Below, one piece after another: positions 50,558 to 59,464 of a stretch of 64,000 nt of DNA. The DNA is from Mycobacterium montefiorense (lineage in GTDB: Bacteria > Actinomycetota > Actinomycetes > Mycobacteriales > Mycobacteriaceae), in NCBI RefSeq assembly GCF_003112775.1, contig NZ_BFCH01000018.1:1-64000 (forward strand), read 5' to 3'. Position numbers and translations under genes: made by a program. The notes beneath the pieces are model-generated. The model did not search any database and was not told the origin of the DNA. It saw only the letters and a list, made by a program, of their open reading frames with translations. Position 1 is the first letter of the stretch. Each line of letters starts with the position of its first letter.

Positions 50558-51253
50558 TTATTCATCGCCGCGGCGGAGCACGACACAGCATCGGTCCGGC
50601 CCGGGGTAGAGCCGGGCATCGGGGCAGTGCGGCGCCAACGCCTCGGTGACGCCGGTGATCAGCGCGTGGTTCATGTCGCAAGCCAACTGCGTCTGCTCCT
50701 GGGCCAGCGCATGGAACGGGCAGTTGGCGAGTTCGACCGCGTCGTCGGCAACTCGCGGTTCGTAGCCGTATTCGCGCAGCACGCCGATCGCCGACTCCAG
50801 TGCCGTCGCGGCATCCGCGGGTGCGTGTTGGGTGGCGCCGATGCGCTGGCCGTAGTCGTGGGCGACCCGGTTCAGCACCGCGACGACCGGTTCCCCGGTC
50901 GTCGCCGAGTCCGCGATGGCTTGCGCCATCAGTCGCCCGGCCAGTTCGTACTCCCGTTGCGGAAGGCTCACCGCGATGTCGCGCCGCACCCTGCGGTACA
51001 GCTTGGACGTCCGCCCGGCGCCGGGGCCGGATCGCCCCGCCAGGCGCGCATAGTCGCTTTCCAGCAGCCCTTCGGCGGTCAGTCGGTCCAGATGGAACTT
51101 GGCCTGATGATGCGGCACCCCGACGGCGTCGGCGGCCTGTTCGCGGCTGACCGCTGTCGGTTGCGAACAGACGAATTGGTAGAGGCGACGGCGCCCCGGA
51201 TCGGCGAGTGCTCCGATGCCGGCGGAGTCGCGCGCTAGCGAGTTTTCCTGCAC
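50558..51253 (-). CDS. Second HTH regulator with cysteine-rich C-terminus
   Basis: 231 residues from the GTG at 51253. Winged helix REQAADAVGVPHHQAKFHL; C-terminus with Cys178 (ANCPFHA), Cys192 and His196 (LACDMNH) and Cys222-Cys223. The spacing between the first two cysteines (14 residues) equals that of the regulator at 48108. A Fe-S cluster is inferred. Divergent from doxX across 96 bp with repeated TTCTAAC sites. Confidence 0.75.
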   Translation of the reverse strand: MQENSLARDSAGIGALADPGRRRLYQFVCSQPTAVSREQAADAVGVPHHQAKFHLDRLTAEGLLESDYARLAGRSGPGAGRTSKLYRRVRRDIAVSLPQREYELAGRLMAQAIADSATTGEPVVAVLNRVAHDYGQRIGATQHAPADAATALESAIGVLREYGYEPRVADDAVELANCPFHALAQEQTQLACDMNHALITGVTEALAPHCPDARLYPGPDRCCVVLRRGDE

Positions 51254-51264
51254 TGCAACCGCCC

Positions 51265-51336
51265 ATTTCTAACGGACAAAACTCTTGACGATACAGTCTA
51301 CAGATTCTAACGTACGAATGAGTATCTGTTAGAAAT
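51265..51336. promoter_or_regulatory. Three TTCTAAC repeats in the regulator-doxX intergenic region
   Basis: ATTTCTAACGGACA starts at 51265 and ATTCTAACGTAC at 51304; the reverse complement of 51323-51336 reads ATTTCTAACAGATA. The first and third form an inverted pair (ATTTCTAAC / GTTAGAAAT). A TTGACG (51285-51290) with TAACGT 17 bp downstream could be the doxX promoter, with the second repeat over the -10. Binding by the neighbouring regulator is the simplest reading. Confidence 0.6.
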
Positions 51337-51349
51337 GAGAGGAAAAATC

Positions 51350-51793
51350 ATGAGTACAGAGCAAGTCAGCGCTACCCCGCCGCTCACCGATCAGTTGAAG
51401 GACCCGGCGTTCTCGGCGTACTTCGCGCTTCGCACCGTGTTCACGATCGCGCCCATCGTGTTCGGGCTGGACAAGTTCTTCAATGTGCTGACGTATCCGC
51501 ATCACTGGAGCATGTATCTGGCCGGCTGGATCCATTCCCTGGTGCCGGTGACCGCCGATCAGTGCATGTACCTGGTCGGGGTGATCGAGATCGTGGCCGG
51601 TGTGCTGGTTGCGGTCGCGCCTCGAATCGGCGCCTGGGTGGTCGCGGCCTGGCTGCTCGGCATCATCGTCGACCTGGTCACCGGGCCCGGCTTCTACGAC
51701 GTGGCGCTGCGCGATTTCGGGTTGCTGGTGGGCGCGATCGCGCTGGGCCGGCTGGCGCAGGGCGTGCACAGCGGCAGCATCGGATCCCGCTGA
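51350..51793 (+). CDS. DoxX-family membrane protein
   Basis: 147 residues with four membrane helices (FALRTVFTIAPIVFGLDKFF, MYLVGVIEIVAGVLVAVAP). GAGG precedes the ATG. DoxX-type proteins in mycobacteria form membrane complexes that link thiol and superoxide stress responses. Divergent from the cysteine-rich regulator, which probably represses it. Confidence 0.82.
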   Translation: MSTEQVSATPPLTDQLKDPAFSAYFALRTVFTIAPIVFGLDKFFNVLTYPHHWSMYLAGWIHSLVPVTADQCMYLVGVIEIVAGVLVAVAPRIGAWVVAAWLLGIIVDLVTGPGFYDVALRDFGLLVGAIALGRLAQGVHSGSIGSR

Positions 51794-51811
51794 CCCGACC
51801 GGGTCGGACGG

Positions 51812-52312
51812 TCACACCCCGCGCAGGTAGCGCTTGGCGATGACGCGCTGAGCCACCGACACCACCGGGCCACCGAGCTTGCTCCACCAGGTGGCCGGCC
51901 GGGAGAACGCGGACACCTCGGCGAAGACCGCTGAGGTGTCCGGGTCCCGGCGGACGACGAAGCGTTCCTCGCCGGATTCGGGATGACCTTCCAGCGTGCC
52001 GTAGGCGAAACCGCGGATGTCGGGCTCGTCGATCACGTACACGACCCGGCACGGCGCGGGCAGAAAACCCATCCGGACCAACACCACCGTGTCGACGGCC
52101 GCGACCTCGGAGCTGGCCTTCACTCGCAGCCCGGCGCCGTGTTGCATGCCCCAGCGCATCATGGCCTCGGCGGCCCGCTCGAAACGCTGCCGGCCGGTAC
52201 CGATCTGTTTCTCGACGTGTAGGTGGCCGTATCCAGCGGGCAGGTCGCCGGCGGCGGTCGCACCCACTTCGGAGTAACTCAGCGGAAGTTCCTCGAGTGC
52301 TGCTAGGTCCAC
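51812..52312 (-). CDS. DUF1990-family protein
   Basis: 166 residues from the GTG at 52312, giving LAALEELPLSYSEVGAT, the family opening; GYGHLHVEKQIGTGRQRFER and RVVYVIDEPDIRGFAYGTLEGHP follow, the latter cited in part. Function unknown; a lipocalin- or START-like fold has been suggested for the family. A longer start at 52381 is not family-like. Confidence 0.75.
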   Translation of the reverse strand: MDLAALEELPLSYSEVGATAAGDLPAGYGHLHVEKQIGTGRQRFERAAEAMMRWGMQHGAGLRVKASSEVAAVDTVVLVRMGFLPAPCRVVYVIDEPDIRGFAYGTLEGHPESGEERFVVRRDPDTSAVFAEVSAFSRPATWWSKLGGPVVSVAQRVIAKRYLRGV

Positions 52313-52369
52313 ACGCCCAGCTTGCCACGCCGAGATGCGCGAATGCGCTTGAAGCGTAAGTTCGTAGGC

Positions 52370-53245
52370 GTGACCGCACAAAACTCGAAAGCTGTTGCCG
52401 GAGCATCAGGAACGTTCACCTTCGGCGGCGATCTGACCGTCAACCGCCTCGGTTTCGGGGCAATGCGCATCGTCGGTAAGGGGGTCTGGGGCCCGCCCGC
52501 CGATCGCGATGAATGTGTCCGGGTGCTGCGACGCGCCGTCGAACTCGGCGTGGACCTCTTCGACACCGCGGATTCCTACGGCCCCTACATCTCCGAGGAC
52601 ATCATCCGCGAGGCGCTGTACCCCTACGACAACCTGGCGATCGCAACCAAGGCCGGGTTCTTGCGGACGGGCCCGGATGTCTGGATCGAGATGGGTTACC
52701 CGGCCTACCTGCGGCAGGAATGCGAGATGAGCCTGCGCCGCCTGGGCGTCGAGGCCATTGACCTGTTCCAGCTGCATCGCGTCGACCCCAAGTGGCCGTT
52801 GGCCGACCAGGTGGGCGAGCTGGTCAAGCTGAAGGACGAAGGCAAGATTCGGCATATCGGGCTGTCCGAGATCGATGTCGACCAGCTCAACGAGGCGCAG
52901 GCGATCACCCAGATCGTGTCGGTACAGAACCTGTACAACCTGACGGTCCGCAAGGCCGAACCGCTGCTCGATGCCGCCACCGAACAGGGCGTCGGCTTCA
53001 TCCCGTACTTCCCGCTGGCAGCGGGGCCGCTGGCCGCTTCCGACGGCCCGCTGCAACGCATCGCCGCCGACCACCACGCGTCGCCGTCGCAGCTGGCCCT
53101 GGCCTGGCTGCTGAAGCGCTCGCCGGTGATGCTGCCGATCCCGGGAACGTCGAAGGTGGCGCACCTGGAGGAGAACGTGGCCGCCGCCGAGATCACGCTC
53201 AGCGACGACGAGTTCGAGACCCTGGCGGCTGCTGGAGCGCGGTAG
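52370..53245 (+). CDS. Aldo/keto reductase
   Basis: 291 residues from the GTG at 52370. The catalytic tetrad is visible: Asp and Tyr in FDTADSYGP, Lys in IATKAGF and His in LFQLHRVDP. The cofactor region is MLPIPGTSKVAHLEENV. NADPH-dependent reduction of an aldehyde or ketone is expected. The thioesterase gene follows after 24 bp. Confidence 0.88.
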   Translation: MTAQNSKAVAGASGTFTFGGDLTVNRLGFGAMRIVGKGVWGPPADRDECVRVLRRAVELGVDLFDTADSYGPYISEDIIREALYPYDNLAIATKAGFLRTGPDVWIEMGYPAYLRQECEMSLRRLGVEAIDLFQLHRVDPKWPLADQVGELVKLKDEGKIRHIGLSEIDVDQLNEAQAITQIVSVQNLYNLTVRKAEPLLDAATEQGVGFIPYFPLAAGPLAASDGPLQRIAADHHASPSQLALAWLLKRSPVMLPIPGTSKVAHLEENVAAAEITLSDDEFETLAAAGAR

Positions 53246-53269
53246 GCGGCCACCCAATACGGTGTTCTG

Positions 53270-53893
53270 GTGGCCGGCGACCATCCGAAACACCCCGGTG
53301 GGGGGTTCAACCCACCCGAACCGACGACCAAGGGCGGGCCCGACTACGGCCGGTTCGTCGATGCGGTGCGCAAGCTGCAAGACCATGCGCGTGCCGTCGA
53401 CGCCCCCGACGAGGTCATCAGCGAGGCCGCGGACACGCTGGAGAAGCTGTCTGCGCTGCTGAGCCCGTACGACGCCGACGAGTGGGCGTCGCCGTCGGGG
53501 CGGCGGATGGACTTGCCGATGCGCGGCAACATCCTCACGGTGCCGTTGTCGTCCCGCAAGACCGAGGACGGGCGGATCGAGGGAACGGCCCGCTTCGCGC
53601 GGTTTCACCTGGGGCGCAACGGCGCCGTGCACGGTGGGTCGCTCGGGATGCTGTTCGACACCATCCTCGGCCTGACCGCCTCAGTGCTCACCGGCAGCCC
53701 CCGTCAGCGCACCGCCTATTTGAAGATCAATTACCGCAATATCGTGCCGGTCGAAAAAGAGGTGCAGTTCGACGCGGGCATTGACGAGGTGGACGGCCGC
53801 AAAATCTTTGTGTCGGGCAGGTTGACCGACGGCGACACGCTGCTGGCCGAAGCCGATGCGTTGTTCGTGAAACTCAAACCCGGCCAGCCCTGA
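53270..53893 (+). CDS. PaaI-type hotdog thioesterase
   Basis: 207 residues from the GTG at 53270. The hotdog domain (about 95-205) has RNGAVHGGSLGMLFDTILG, including the HGG and Asp residues used in PaaI/4HBT enzymes. The N-terminal half is helical. It should hydrolyse an acyl-CoA; the substrate is unknown. In line with the aldo/keto reductase gene, probably one operon. Confidence 0.82.
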   Translation: MAGDHPKHPGGGFNPPEPTTKGGPDYGRFVDAVRKLQDHARAVDAPDEVISEAADTLEKLSALLSPYDADEWASPSGRRMDLPMRGNILTVPLSSRKTEDGRIEGTARFARFHLGRNGAVHGGSLGMLFDTILGLTASVLTGSPRQRTAYLKINYRNIVPVEKEVQFDAGIDEVDGRKIFVSGRLTDGDTLLAEADALFVKLKPGQP

Positions 53894-53937
53894 TCGCGTT
53901 GCGTCTCGCATGACAATAGCCCCAGCTCATTGTTGTC

Positions 53938-53965
53938 TTGACAGACTATTGCACAGGTGTAGATT
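53938..53965 (+). promoter_or_regulatory. Promoter for the GT2 gene
   Basis: TTGACA (53938-53943), 16 bp spacer, TAGATT (53960-53965). The -35 is perfect and the -10 keeps four of six consensus bases. The gene starts at 53983. Confidence 0.5.
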
Positions 53966-53982
53966 GAGCTACCGAGGTAGCT

Positions 53983-55056
53983 ATGAGCGCGAACAAGTAC
54001 GTCAGATTGTGCGTAGTGACCGCCGCGAAATCCGCGGCGAGACTGACGGTCGCGCCAAGGCCTCGTTGTTCTAGACGGGCCGGTGCCGTGCCGGCGATGG
54101 CCGACAGGCGCCGGTGCCCGTCGGTGGCGATCGTCATTCCGGCCTACAACGAGGAACGTTTCATCGGCAGGTGCCTTGAAGCGTGCCTCAATCAAACGTC
54201 GAGACCGGACGAGATCATCGTCGTCAACAACAGGTCGACCGATGGCACCGCCTCGATAGTGCGGAGATATCAAGCTGGCCAGCCCCGCACCGACATACGC
54301 CTGATCGATCAAAACGAGGTTCAGGGCATCGCGCCAACGCGCAACCGCGGGTTCGACGACGCGCGAAGCGATGTGATCGGCCGTATTGATGCCGACTCCG
54401 TCATTGCCAGCGACTGGGTCCAGACGATTCGCGGCCGCTTCCGGGACCCGGTCATCGATGCGGCGACCGGACCTGTCATCTACTACGACATGCCGATGCG
54501 CGGACTTTTCCTCCGGATCGATCGCACGGTCCGTGCCTGGTTGCAGTTCAGCTGCAAGGACCAACGGTTCCTGCTCGGGGCCAATATGGCCATCCGTGCC
54601 TCGGCGTGGAGGGCGGTCCGTCAGCTGACGCGGCTCGATCCGGAAGATCTCCTGCATGAAGACATTGACCTGGCGGTGACGCTGTTCAAGAACGACTTCG
54701 AGGTCGCATACGAGCCCACACTCGTTGCCGGCATGTCCGGTCGGCGGGTTGAATGCTTGCCGCGCGAGTTCTACCGCTACGCCACGCGCTACACCAGGAC
54801 CATCAGGGCGCACGGAGTCAAGAGCGGTCCCGCCCGCTTGACGGTCGCCATCCTCCTGCTGGGGTACTTCCCAGCTCGCATGCTTCGGTTCTGTTACGAC
54901 GTAGACAAACTTCGGTTCACCACGACGAAGCTGCGCGCCACACTTGGCGAGCTCACCAGCCGCGCCGGACGCGATGCGCGGGCGCAGGTGTTCAAACTGG
55001 GTGGGACCGACCCTGCCGCGCGACCGGTAGCCCCGTTGCGTGATCGAGCGGCGTAG
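53983..55056 (+). CDS. GT2-family glycosyltransferase
   Basis: 357 residues. GT-A fold: VAIVIPAYNEERFIGRCL, NNRSTDGTASIV, the DxD motif in GRIDADSVIA and LHEDIDLAVTLFKN. A hydrophobic segment near residue 290 (LTVAILLLGYFPARML) suggests membrane attachment. Transfers a sugar to a lipid or polymer; the acceptor is unknown. GAGG precedes the ATG. It stands alone between metabolic genes and the thrS operon. Confidence 0.82.
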   Translation: MSANKYVRLCVVTAAKSAARLTVAPRPRCSRRAGAVPAMADRRRCPSVAIVIPAYNEERFIGRCLEACLNQTSRPDEIIVVNNRSTDGTASIVRRYQAGQPRTDIRLIDQNEVQGIAPTRNRGFDDARSDVIGRIDADSVIASDWVQTIRGRFRDPVIDAATGPVIYYDMPMRGLFLRIDRTVRAWLQFSCKDQRFLLGANMAIRASAWRAVRQLTRLDPEDLLHEDIDLAVTLFKNDFEVAYEPTLVAGMSGRRVECLPREFYRYATRYTRTIRAHGVKSGPARLTVAILLLGYFPARMLRFCYDVDKLRFTTTKLRATLGELTSRAGRDARAQVFKLGGTDPAARPVAPLRDRAA

Positions 55057-55140
55057 CGGCCGACTCGCTCGCATTTGTTGAGATGTTGGTCCGCCCGGCC
55101 GCGTCCGGGATGGGTTAAGCCCCGGCCAACCGGTATTGCC

Positions 55141-55171
55141 TTGGGCTCCTCGAGGTCCGCCCCGATAGCAT
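55141..55171 (+). promoter_or_regulatory. Candidate promoter of the thrS operon
   Basis: TTGGGC (55141-55146) and TAGCAT (55166-55171) are spaced 19 bp apart and lie 65 bp before the thrS ATG. No T-box leader is recognisable. Confidence 0.3.
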
Positions 55172-55235
55172 GGCAACGTCCAATCAGGATCATTGGTGAC
55201 CCGCAAACACAACTAAGCCTTGGAGACCCAACTCG

Positions 55236-57290
55236 ATGAGCGCCCCCGCCGACTCCGTCCCAGCAGCCCCGATCCGGGTTCCTGCCGGGACTACCGCGGC
55301 CGCCGCGGTCGGCGAGGCGGGGTTGCCCAGACGCGGTACGCCCGACGCCGTCGTGCTGGTACGCGACGCCGACGGCAAGCTGCGCGATCTGAGCTGGGCG
55401 CCCGAGGCCGACACGCAGGTCGTCCCGGTCGCCGCCAACACCGACGACGGCCGCAGCGTCATCCGGCATTCGGCCGCACACGTGCTGGCCCAGGCTGTCC
55501 AAGACATGTTCCCGCACGCCAAATTGGGCATCGGGCCGCCGATCACCGATGGCTTCTACTACGACTTCGACGTGCCGGAGCCGTTCACGCCCGAGGACCT
55601 GACGAAGCTGGAAAAGCGGATGCGCCAGATCGTCAAGGATGGCCAGCTGTTCGACCGGCGGGTGTACGAATCCAAGGAAGCGGCGCGCCAGGAACTCGCC
55701 GGCGAGCCCTTCAAACTGGAGCTAGTCGACGACAAGTCCGGCGATCCCGATGTCATGGAGGTCGGCGGCGATGAGCTCACCGCATACGACAACCTCAACC
55801 CTCGTACCCGCGAACGGGTTTGGGGTGACTTGTGCCGCGGGCCGCACATCCCGACCACCAAGCACATCCCGGCGTTCAAGCTCACCCGTAGCTCGGCCGC
55901 CTACTGGCGCGGCGACCAGAGCAACGCAAGCTTGCAACGCATCTACGGCACCGCCTGGGAGTCGCAAGAGGCGCTCGACAAACATCTGGAGCTCCTCGAG
56001 GAGGCGCAGCGCCGTGACCATCGCAAGCTGGGCGTCGAGCTCGACCTGTTCAGCTTTCCCGACGAAATCGGTTCTGGCCTAGCGGTTTTCCACCCCAAGG
56101 GCGGCATCATCCGCCGTGAGCTGGAGGAGTACTCGCGGCGCAAGCACATCGAGGCCGGGTACGAGTTCGTCAATACCCCGCACATCACCAAGGAGCAGCT
56201 GTACATCACGTCGGGCCACCTCGAGTGGTACGCCGACGGAATGTACCCGCCGATGCACCTCGACGCGGAGTTCAACGCAGACGGGACGGTGCGCAAGCCC
56301 GGGCAGGACTACTACCTCAAGCCGATGAACTGCCCGATGCACCACCTGATCTATCGGTCTCGCGGACGCTCGTACCGCGAGCTTCCGTTGCGGCTCTTCG
56401 AGTTCGGCAGCGTGTACCGCTACGAGAAGTCGGGCGTGGTGCACGGGCTGACGCGGGTGCGCGGCATGACGCAGGACGACGCTCACATCTACTGCACGCG
56501 AGAGCAGATGCGCGACGAGCTGACCTCGCTGCTGCGCTTCGTGCTCGACTTGCTGGCCGACTACGGTCTCAACGACTTCTACCTGGAGCTGTCCACCAAG
56601 GACCCGGAGAAGTATTCCGGCTCTGACGACATGTGGGACGAGGCCACCGAAGTCTTGCGTGAGGTCGCCGTGGCGTCCGGGTTGCATTTCGTTCCCGACC
56701 CCGGTGGCGCGGCGTTTTATGGCCCGAAGATCTCGGTGCAGGTCAAGGACGCGCTGGGCCGCAGCTGGCAGATGTCGACCATCCAGCTCGACTTCAACAT
56801 GCCGGACCGATTCGAGCTGGAATACACCGCATCCGACGGGTCGCGGCAGCGGCCGGTGCTCATCCACCGGGCGCTGTTCGGCTCCATCGAGCGATTCTTC
56901 GGCATCCTCACCGAGCACTACGCCGGGGCCTTCCCGGCATGGTTGGCGCCGCTCCAGGTGATCGGCATCCCGGTCTCCGACGAACACGCGGCATACCTAA
57001 AAGATGTTGCTGCGCAATTGAGGTCGCGAGGCGTTCGGGTGGAGGTGGACAACAGCGACGACCGGATGGCGAAAAAGATCGTGAACCACACCGCCCAGAA
57101 GGTCCCGTTCATGTTGCTGGCCGGCGACCGTGACGTGCAGGCTGGGGCGGTCAGCTTCCGCTTCGGCGACCGCACCCAGATCAACGGCGTGCCGCTGGAC
57201 GCCGCGATCGATACGATCGTCAAGTGGATCGCGGACCGCGAGAATGCATCTCCCACAGCAGAACTGGTAAAGGTAGCCGGCGGTGAGTGA
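55236..57290 (+). CDS. thrS: Threonyl-tRNA synthetase
   Basis: 684 residues, full length. TGS domain (1-80), editing domain with [12 protein letters not shown] and the catalytic class II core: [31 protein letters not shown] (zinc Cys), [10 protein letters not shown] and, near the end, [18 protein letters not shown]. The C-terminal anticodon domain follows. First gene of the conserved operon thrS, HIT, pgsA1, patA, pimA, Nudix; its stop overlaps the HIT start by 8 bp. Confidence 0.96.
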   Translation: MSAPADSVPAAPIRVPAGTTAAAAVGEAGLPRRGTPDAVVLVRDADGKLRDLSWAPEADTQVVPVAANTDDGRSVIRHSAAHVLAQAVQDMFPHAKLGIGPPITDGFYYDFDVPEPFTPEDLTKLEKRMRQIVKDGQLFDRRVYESKEAARQELAGEPFKLELVDDKSGDPDVMEVGGDELTAYDNLNPRTRERVWGDLCRGPHIPTTKHIPAFKLTRSSAAYWRGDQSNASLQRIYGTAWESQEALDKHLELLEEAQRRDHRKLGVELDLFSFPDEIGSGLAVFHPKGGIIRRELEEYSRRKHIEAGYEFVNTPHITKEQLYITSGHLEWYADGMYPPMHLDAEFNADGTVRKPGQDYYLKPMNCPMHHLIYRSRGRSYRELPLRLFEFGSVYRYEKSGVVHGLTRVRGMTQDDAHIYCTREQMRDELTSLLRFVLDLLADYGLNDFYLELSTKDPEKYSGSDDMWDEATEVLREVAVASGLHFVPDPGGAAFYGPKISVQVKDALGRSWQMSTIQLDFNMPDRFELEYTASDGSRQRPVLIHRALFGSIERFFGILTEHYAGAFPAWLAPLQVIGIPVSDEHAAYLKDVAAQLRSRGVRVEVDNSDDRMAKKIVNHTAQKVPFMLLAGDRDVQAGAVSFRFGDRTQINGVPLDAAIDTIVKWIADRENASPTAELVKVAGGE

Positions 57291-57855
57291 GCAGGACAGC
57301 GCCGATGGCAGCGACGACACCATTCTCGACAGAGGTGTCGGCGAGCGTGACCATCTGCAGCGGTTGTGGACGCCGTATCGGATGACGTATCTGGCCGAAT
57401 CGCCGGCCAAGCGCGACAACGGCAAAACCGAGGAGCCGTTCTCCGACATTCCAGACTTGCCCGACGAGGAGGGCCTGGTGGTCGCCCGCGGCGAGCTTGT
57501 GTACGCCGTGCTCAACCTCTACCCGTACAACCCCGGGCATCTGATGGTGGTGCCCTACCGACGGGTTTCGGAGCTCGAGGACCTGACCGGCGCGGAGAGC
57601 GCGGAACTGATGTTGTTCATGCAGAAGGCAATTCGCGTGATCAAGAACGTATCGCGGCCACACGGCTTCAATGTTGGCCTGAATTTAGGGACATCGGCGG
57701 GTGGATCGCTGGCCGAACATCTGCACGTGCACGTGGTGCCGCGCTGGGGTGGCGACGCAAACTTCATCACCATCGTCGGGGGCGCGAAGGTGATCCCGCA
57801 GTTGCTGCGAGAGACGCGCCAGTTGCTGGCCACCGAATGGTCGAAACAAGAATGA
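57283..57855 (+). CDS. HIT-family AP4A phosphorylase (Rv2613c-like)
   Basis: 190 residues from the GTG at 57283. The HIT motif is [28 protein letters not shown] is the upstream nucleotide-binding strand. The M. tuberculosis homologue Rv2613c phosphorolyses diadenosine tetraphosphate. Overlaps on both sides (8 and 4 bp) show tight operon coupling. Confidence 0.9.
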   Translation: MSEQDSADGSDDTILDRGVGERDHLQRLWTPYRMTYLAESPAKRDNGKTEEPFSDIPDLPDEEGLVVARGELVYAVLNLYPYNPGHLMVVPYRRVSELEDLTGAESAELMLFMQKAIRVIKNVSRPHGFNVGLNLGTSAGGSLAEHLHVHVVPRWGGDANFITIVGGAKVIPQLLRETRQLLATEWSKQE

Positions 57856-58517
57856 GTAAGGCGCCCTTCCTATCCCGGGCCGCGTTCGCCCGGCTCACTA
57901 CTCCGACGGCCCGGGCGCTGCTGCGGTTGGGTTTGACGCCGGACGCCGTCACCATCGTGGGCACTATCGCGTCGGTCGCGGGGGCGTTGACGCTCTTCCC
58001 GATGGGCAAGCTGTTCCCCGGGGCATGTGTGGTCTGGTTTTTCGTGCTGTTCGACATGGTTGACGGTGCGATGGCTCGCGAGCGCGGCGGCGGCACCCGA
58101 TTCGGCGCGGTGCTCGACGCCACGTGTGACCGGATCAGCGACGGTGCGGTGTTCAGCGGGCTGCTGTGGTGGATTGTCTTTGGCCTGCACGACAAACCGC
58201 TCGCGGCGGCGACGCTGATCTGTCTGGTCACATCCCAGGTGATCTCCTACATCAAGGCCCGGGCCGAAGCCAGCGGGCTGCGCGGCGATGGCGGAATCAT
58301 CGAACGGCCGGAGCGGCTGATCATCGTGCTGTCCGGTGCCGGGGTGTCGGACTTTCCGTTCGTCGCCTGGCCGCCCGCGCTGCCGGTGGCGATGTGGGTA
58401 TTGGCGGCGGCCAGCGTCCTCACCTGCCTGCAGCGGCTACACGCGGTGCGGACGTCGCCCGGTGCTCCCGAACCCTTGCCGCCCAATCCCGGTGGCCAGG
58501 AAACGAGCCAACCGTGA
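57852..58517 (+). CDS. pgsA1: Phosphatidylinositol phosphate synthase
   Basis: 221 residues with about six membrane helices. The CDP-alcohol phosphotransferase motif is complete: Asp68 and Asp71 in FDMVDGAMAR, then Asp89 and Asp93 in GAVLDATCDR. It joins CDP-diacylglycerol and inositol 3-phosphate, supplying the lipid for PIM, LM and LAM. Overlaps of 4 bp with HIT and patA. Confidence 0.95.
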   Translation: MSKAPFLSRAAFARLTTPTARALLRLGLTPDAVTIVGTIASVAGALTLFPMGKLFPGACVVWFFVLFDMVDGAMARERGGGTRFGAVLDATCDRISDGAVFSGLLWWIVFGLHDKPLAAATLICLVTSQVISYIKARAEASGLRGDGGIIERPERLIIVLSGAGVSDFPFVAWPPALPVAMWVLAAASVLTCLQRLHAVRTSPGAPEPLPPNPGGQETSQP

Positions 58518-59464
58518 TCTCCATTCCGCTGCGCCGCAATGTCCTCACGGCGCCGCGCGACCTGTTGACCCGGACGGCGACCGACTGGGCGTACGCGGCC
58601 GGCTGGATGGCGGTACGCACGGTCCCGGAGTTCGCCGCGCGCAACGTGTTCGACACCGGAGCGCGCTACGCCGCCCGCGGCGGCGGACCCGAGCAGCTGC
58701 GCAAGAACCTGGCCCGGGTCACCGGTGTGCCGCCGGCGCAGGTGCCGGACAGCCTGATGCGGGCTTCGCTGGCGTCCTATGGCCGTTACTGGCGGGAGGC
58801 GTTTCGGCTGCCGTCGATGGACCATCGGGTGCTGGCCCGGCAGGTCGACGAGACGTTCGTGGGAGCCGACCATATCGACGCCGCCCTGGCCGCCGGCCGG
58901 GGTGTGGTGCTGGCGCTGCCGCACAGCGGCAACTGGGACATGGCCGGGCTGTGGCTGGCGCAGACGCGCGGCACTTTCACCACGGTCGCCGAGCGGCTCA
59001 AACCCGAGTCGCTGTACCGGCGTTTCATCGCCTACCGGGAAAGCCTTGGCTTCGAAGTGCTACCGCTGTCCGGCGGCGACCGTCCGGCCTTCGAGGTGCT
59101 GTGCGAGCGGCTGCGGGCCAACCGGGTGGTGTGCCTGATGGCCGAGCGCGATCTCACCCGCAGCGGCGTCGAAGTCGACTTCTTCGGCGAGCCCACCCGG
59201 ATGCCGGCCGGGCCGGCGAGGCTCGCGATCGAAACCGGGGCAGCGTTGTGCGCGGCGCACTGCTGGAATGAGCCCGACGGCTGGCCCGTCGAGATATTTC
59301 CGCCGCTGGACTGTTCCAGCGGGGATGTCAAAGCCATCACTCAGGCGCTGGCCGATCAGTTCACCCGCAACATCGCCGCGCACCCCGAAGATTGGCACAT
59401 GCTGCAGCCGCAGTGGCTGGCCGATCTTTCCGACGACAGACGCGCCCGGCTGAAGGAAGCCTGA
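58514..59464 (+). CDS. patA: PIM acyltransferase PatA
   Basis: 316 residues from the GTG at 58514. The HxxxxD motif is LPHSGNWDM (His137, Asp142); the downstream Glu is in MAERDLT. It transfers an acyl chain to the mannose of PIM1/PIM2 on the inner side of the membrane. Overlaps pgsA1 by 4 bp and pimA by 1 bp. Confidence 0.93.
   Translation: MISIPLRRNVLTAPRDLLTRTATDWAYAAGWMAVRTVPEFAARNVFDTGARYAARGGGPEQLRKNLARVTGVPPAQVPDSLMRASLASYGRYWREAFRLPSMDHRVLARQVDETFVGADHIDAALAAGRGVVLALPHSGNWDMAGLWLAQTRGTFTTVAERLKPESLYRRFIAYRESLGFEVLPLSGGDRPAFEVLCERLRANRVVCLMAERDLTRSGVEVDFFGEPTRMPAGPARLAIETGAALCAAHCWNEPDGWPVEIFPPLDCSSGDVKAITQALADQFTRNIAAHPEDWHMLQPQWLADLSDDRRARLKEA

Noticed and set aside
53731..55212. 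493-codon minus-strand frame opposite the GT2 gene
   Set aside because: Antisense shadow, composition-driven; the GT2 motifs are on the plus strand.
55057..55235. T-box riboswitch upstream of thrS
   Set aside because: The 179 bp leader lacks a recognisable T-box sequence or the specifier structure; mycobacterial T-boxes are known for ileS.
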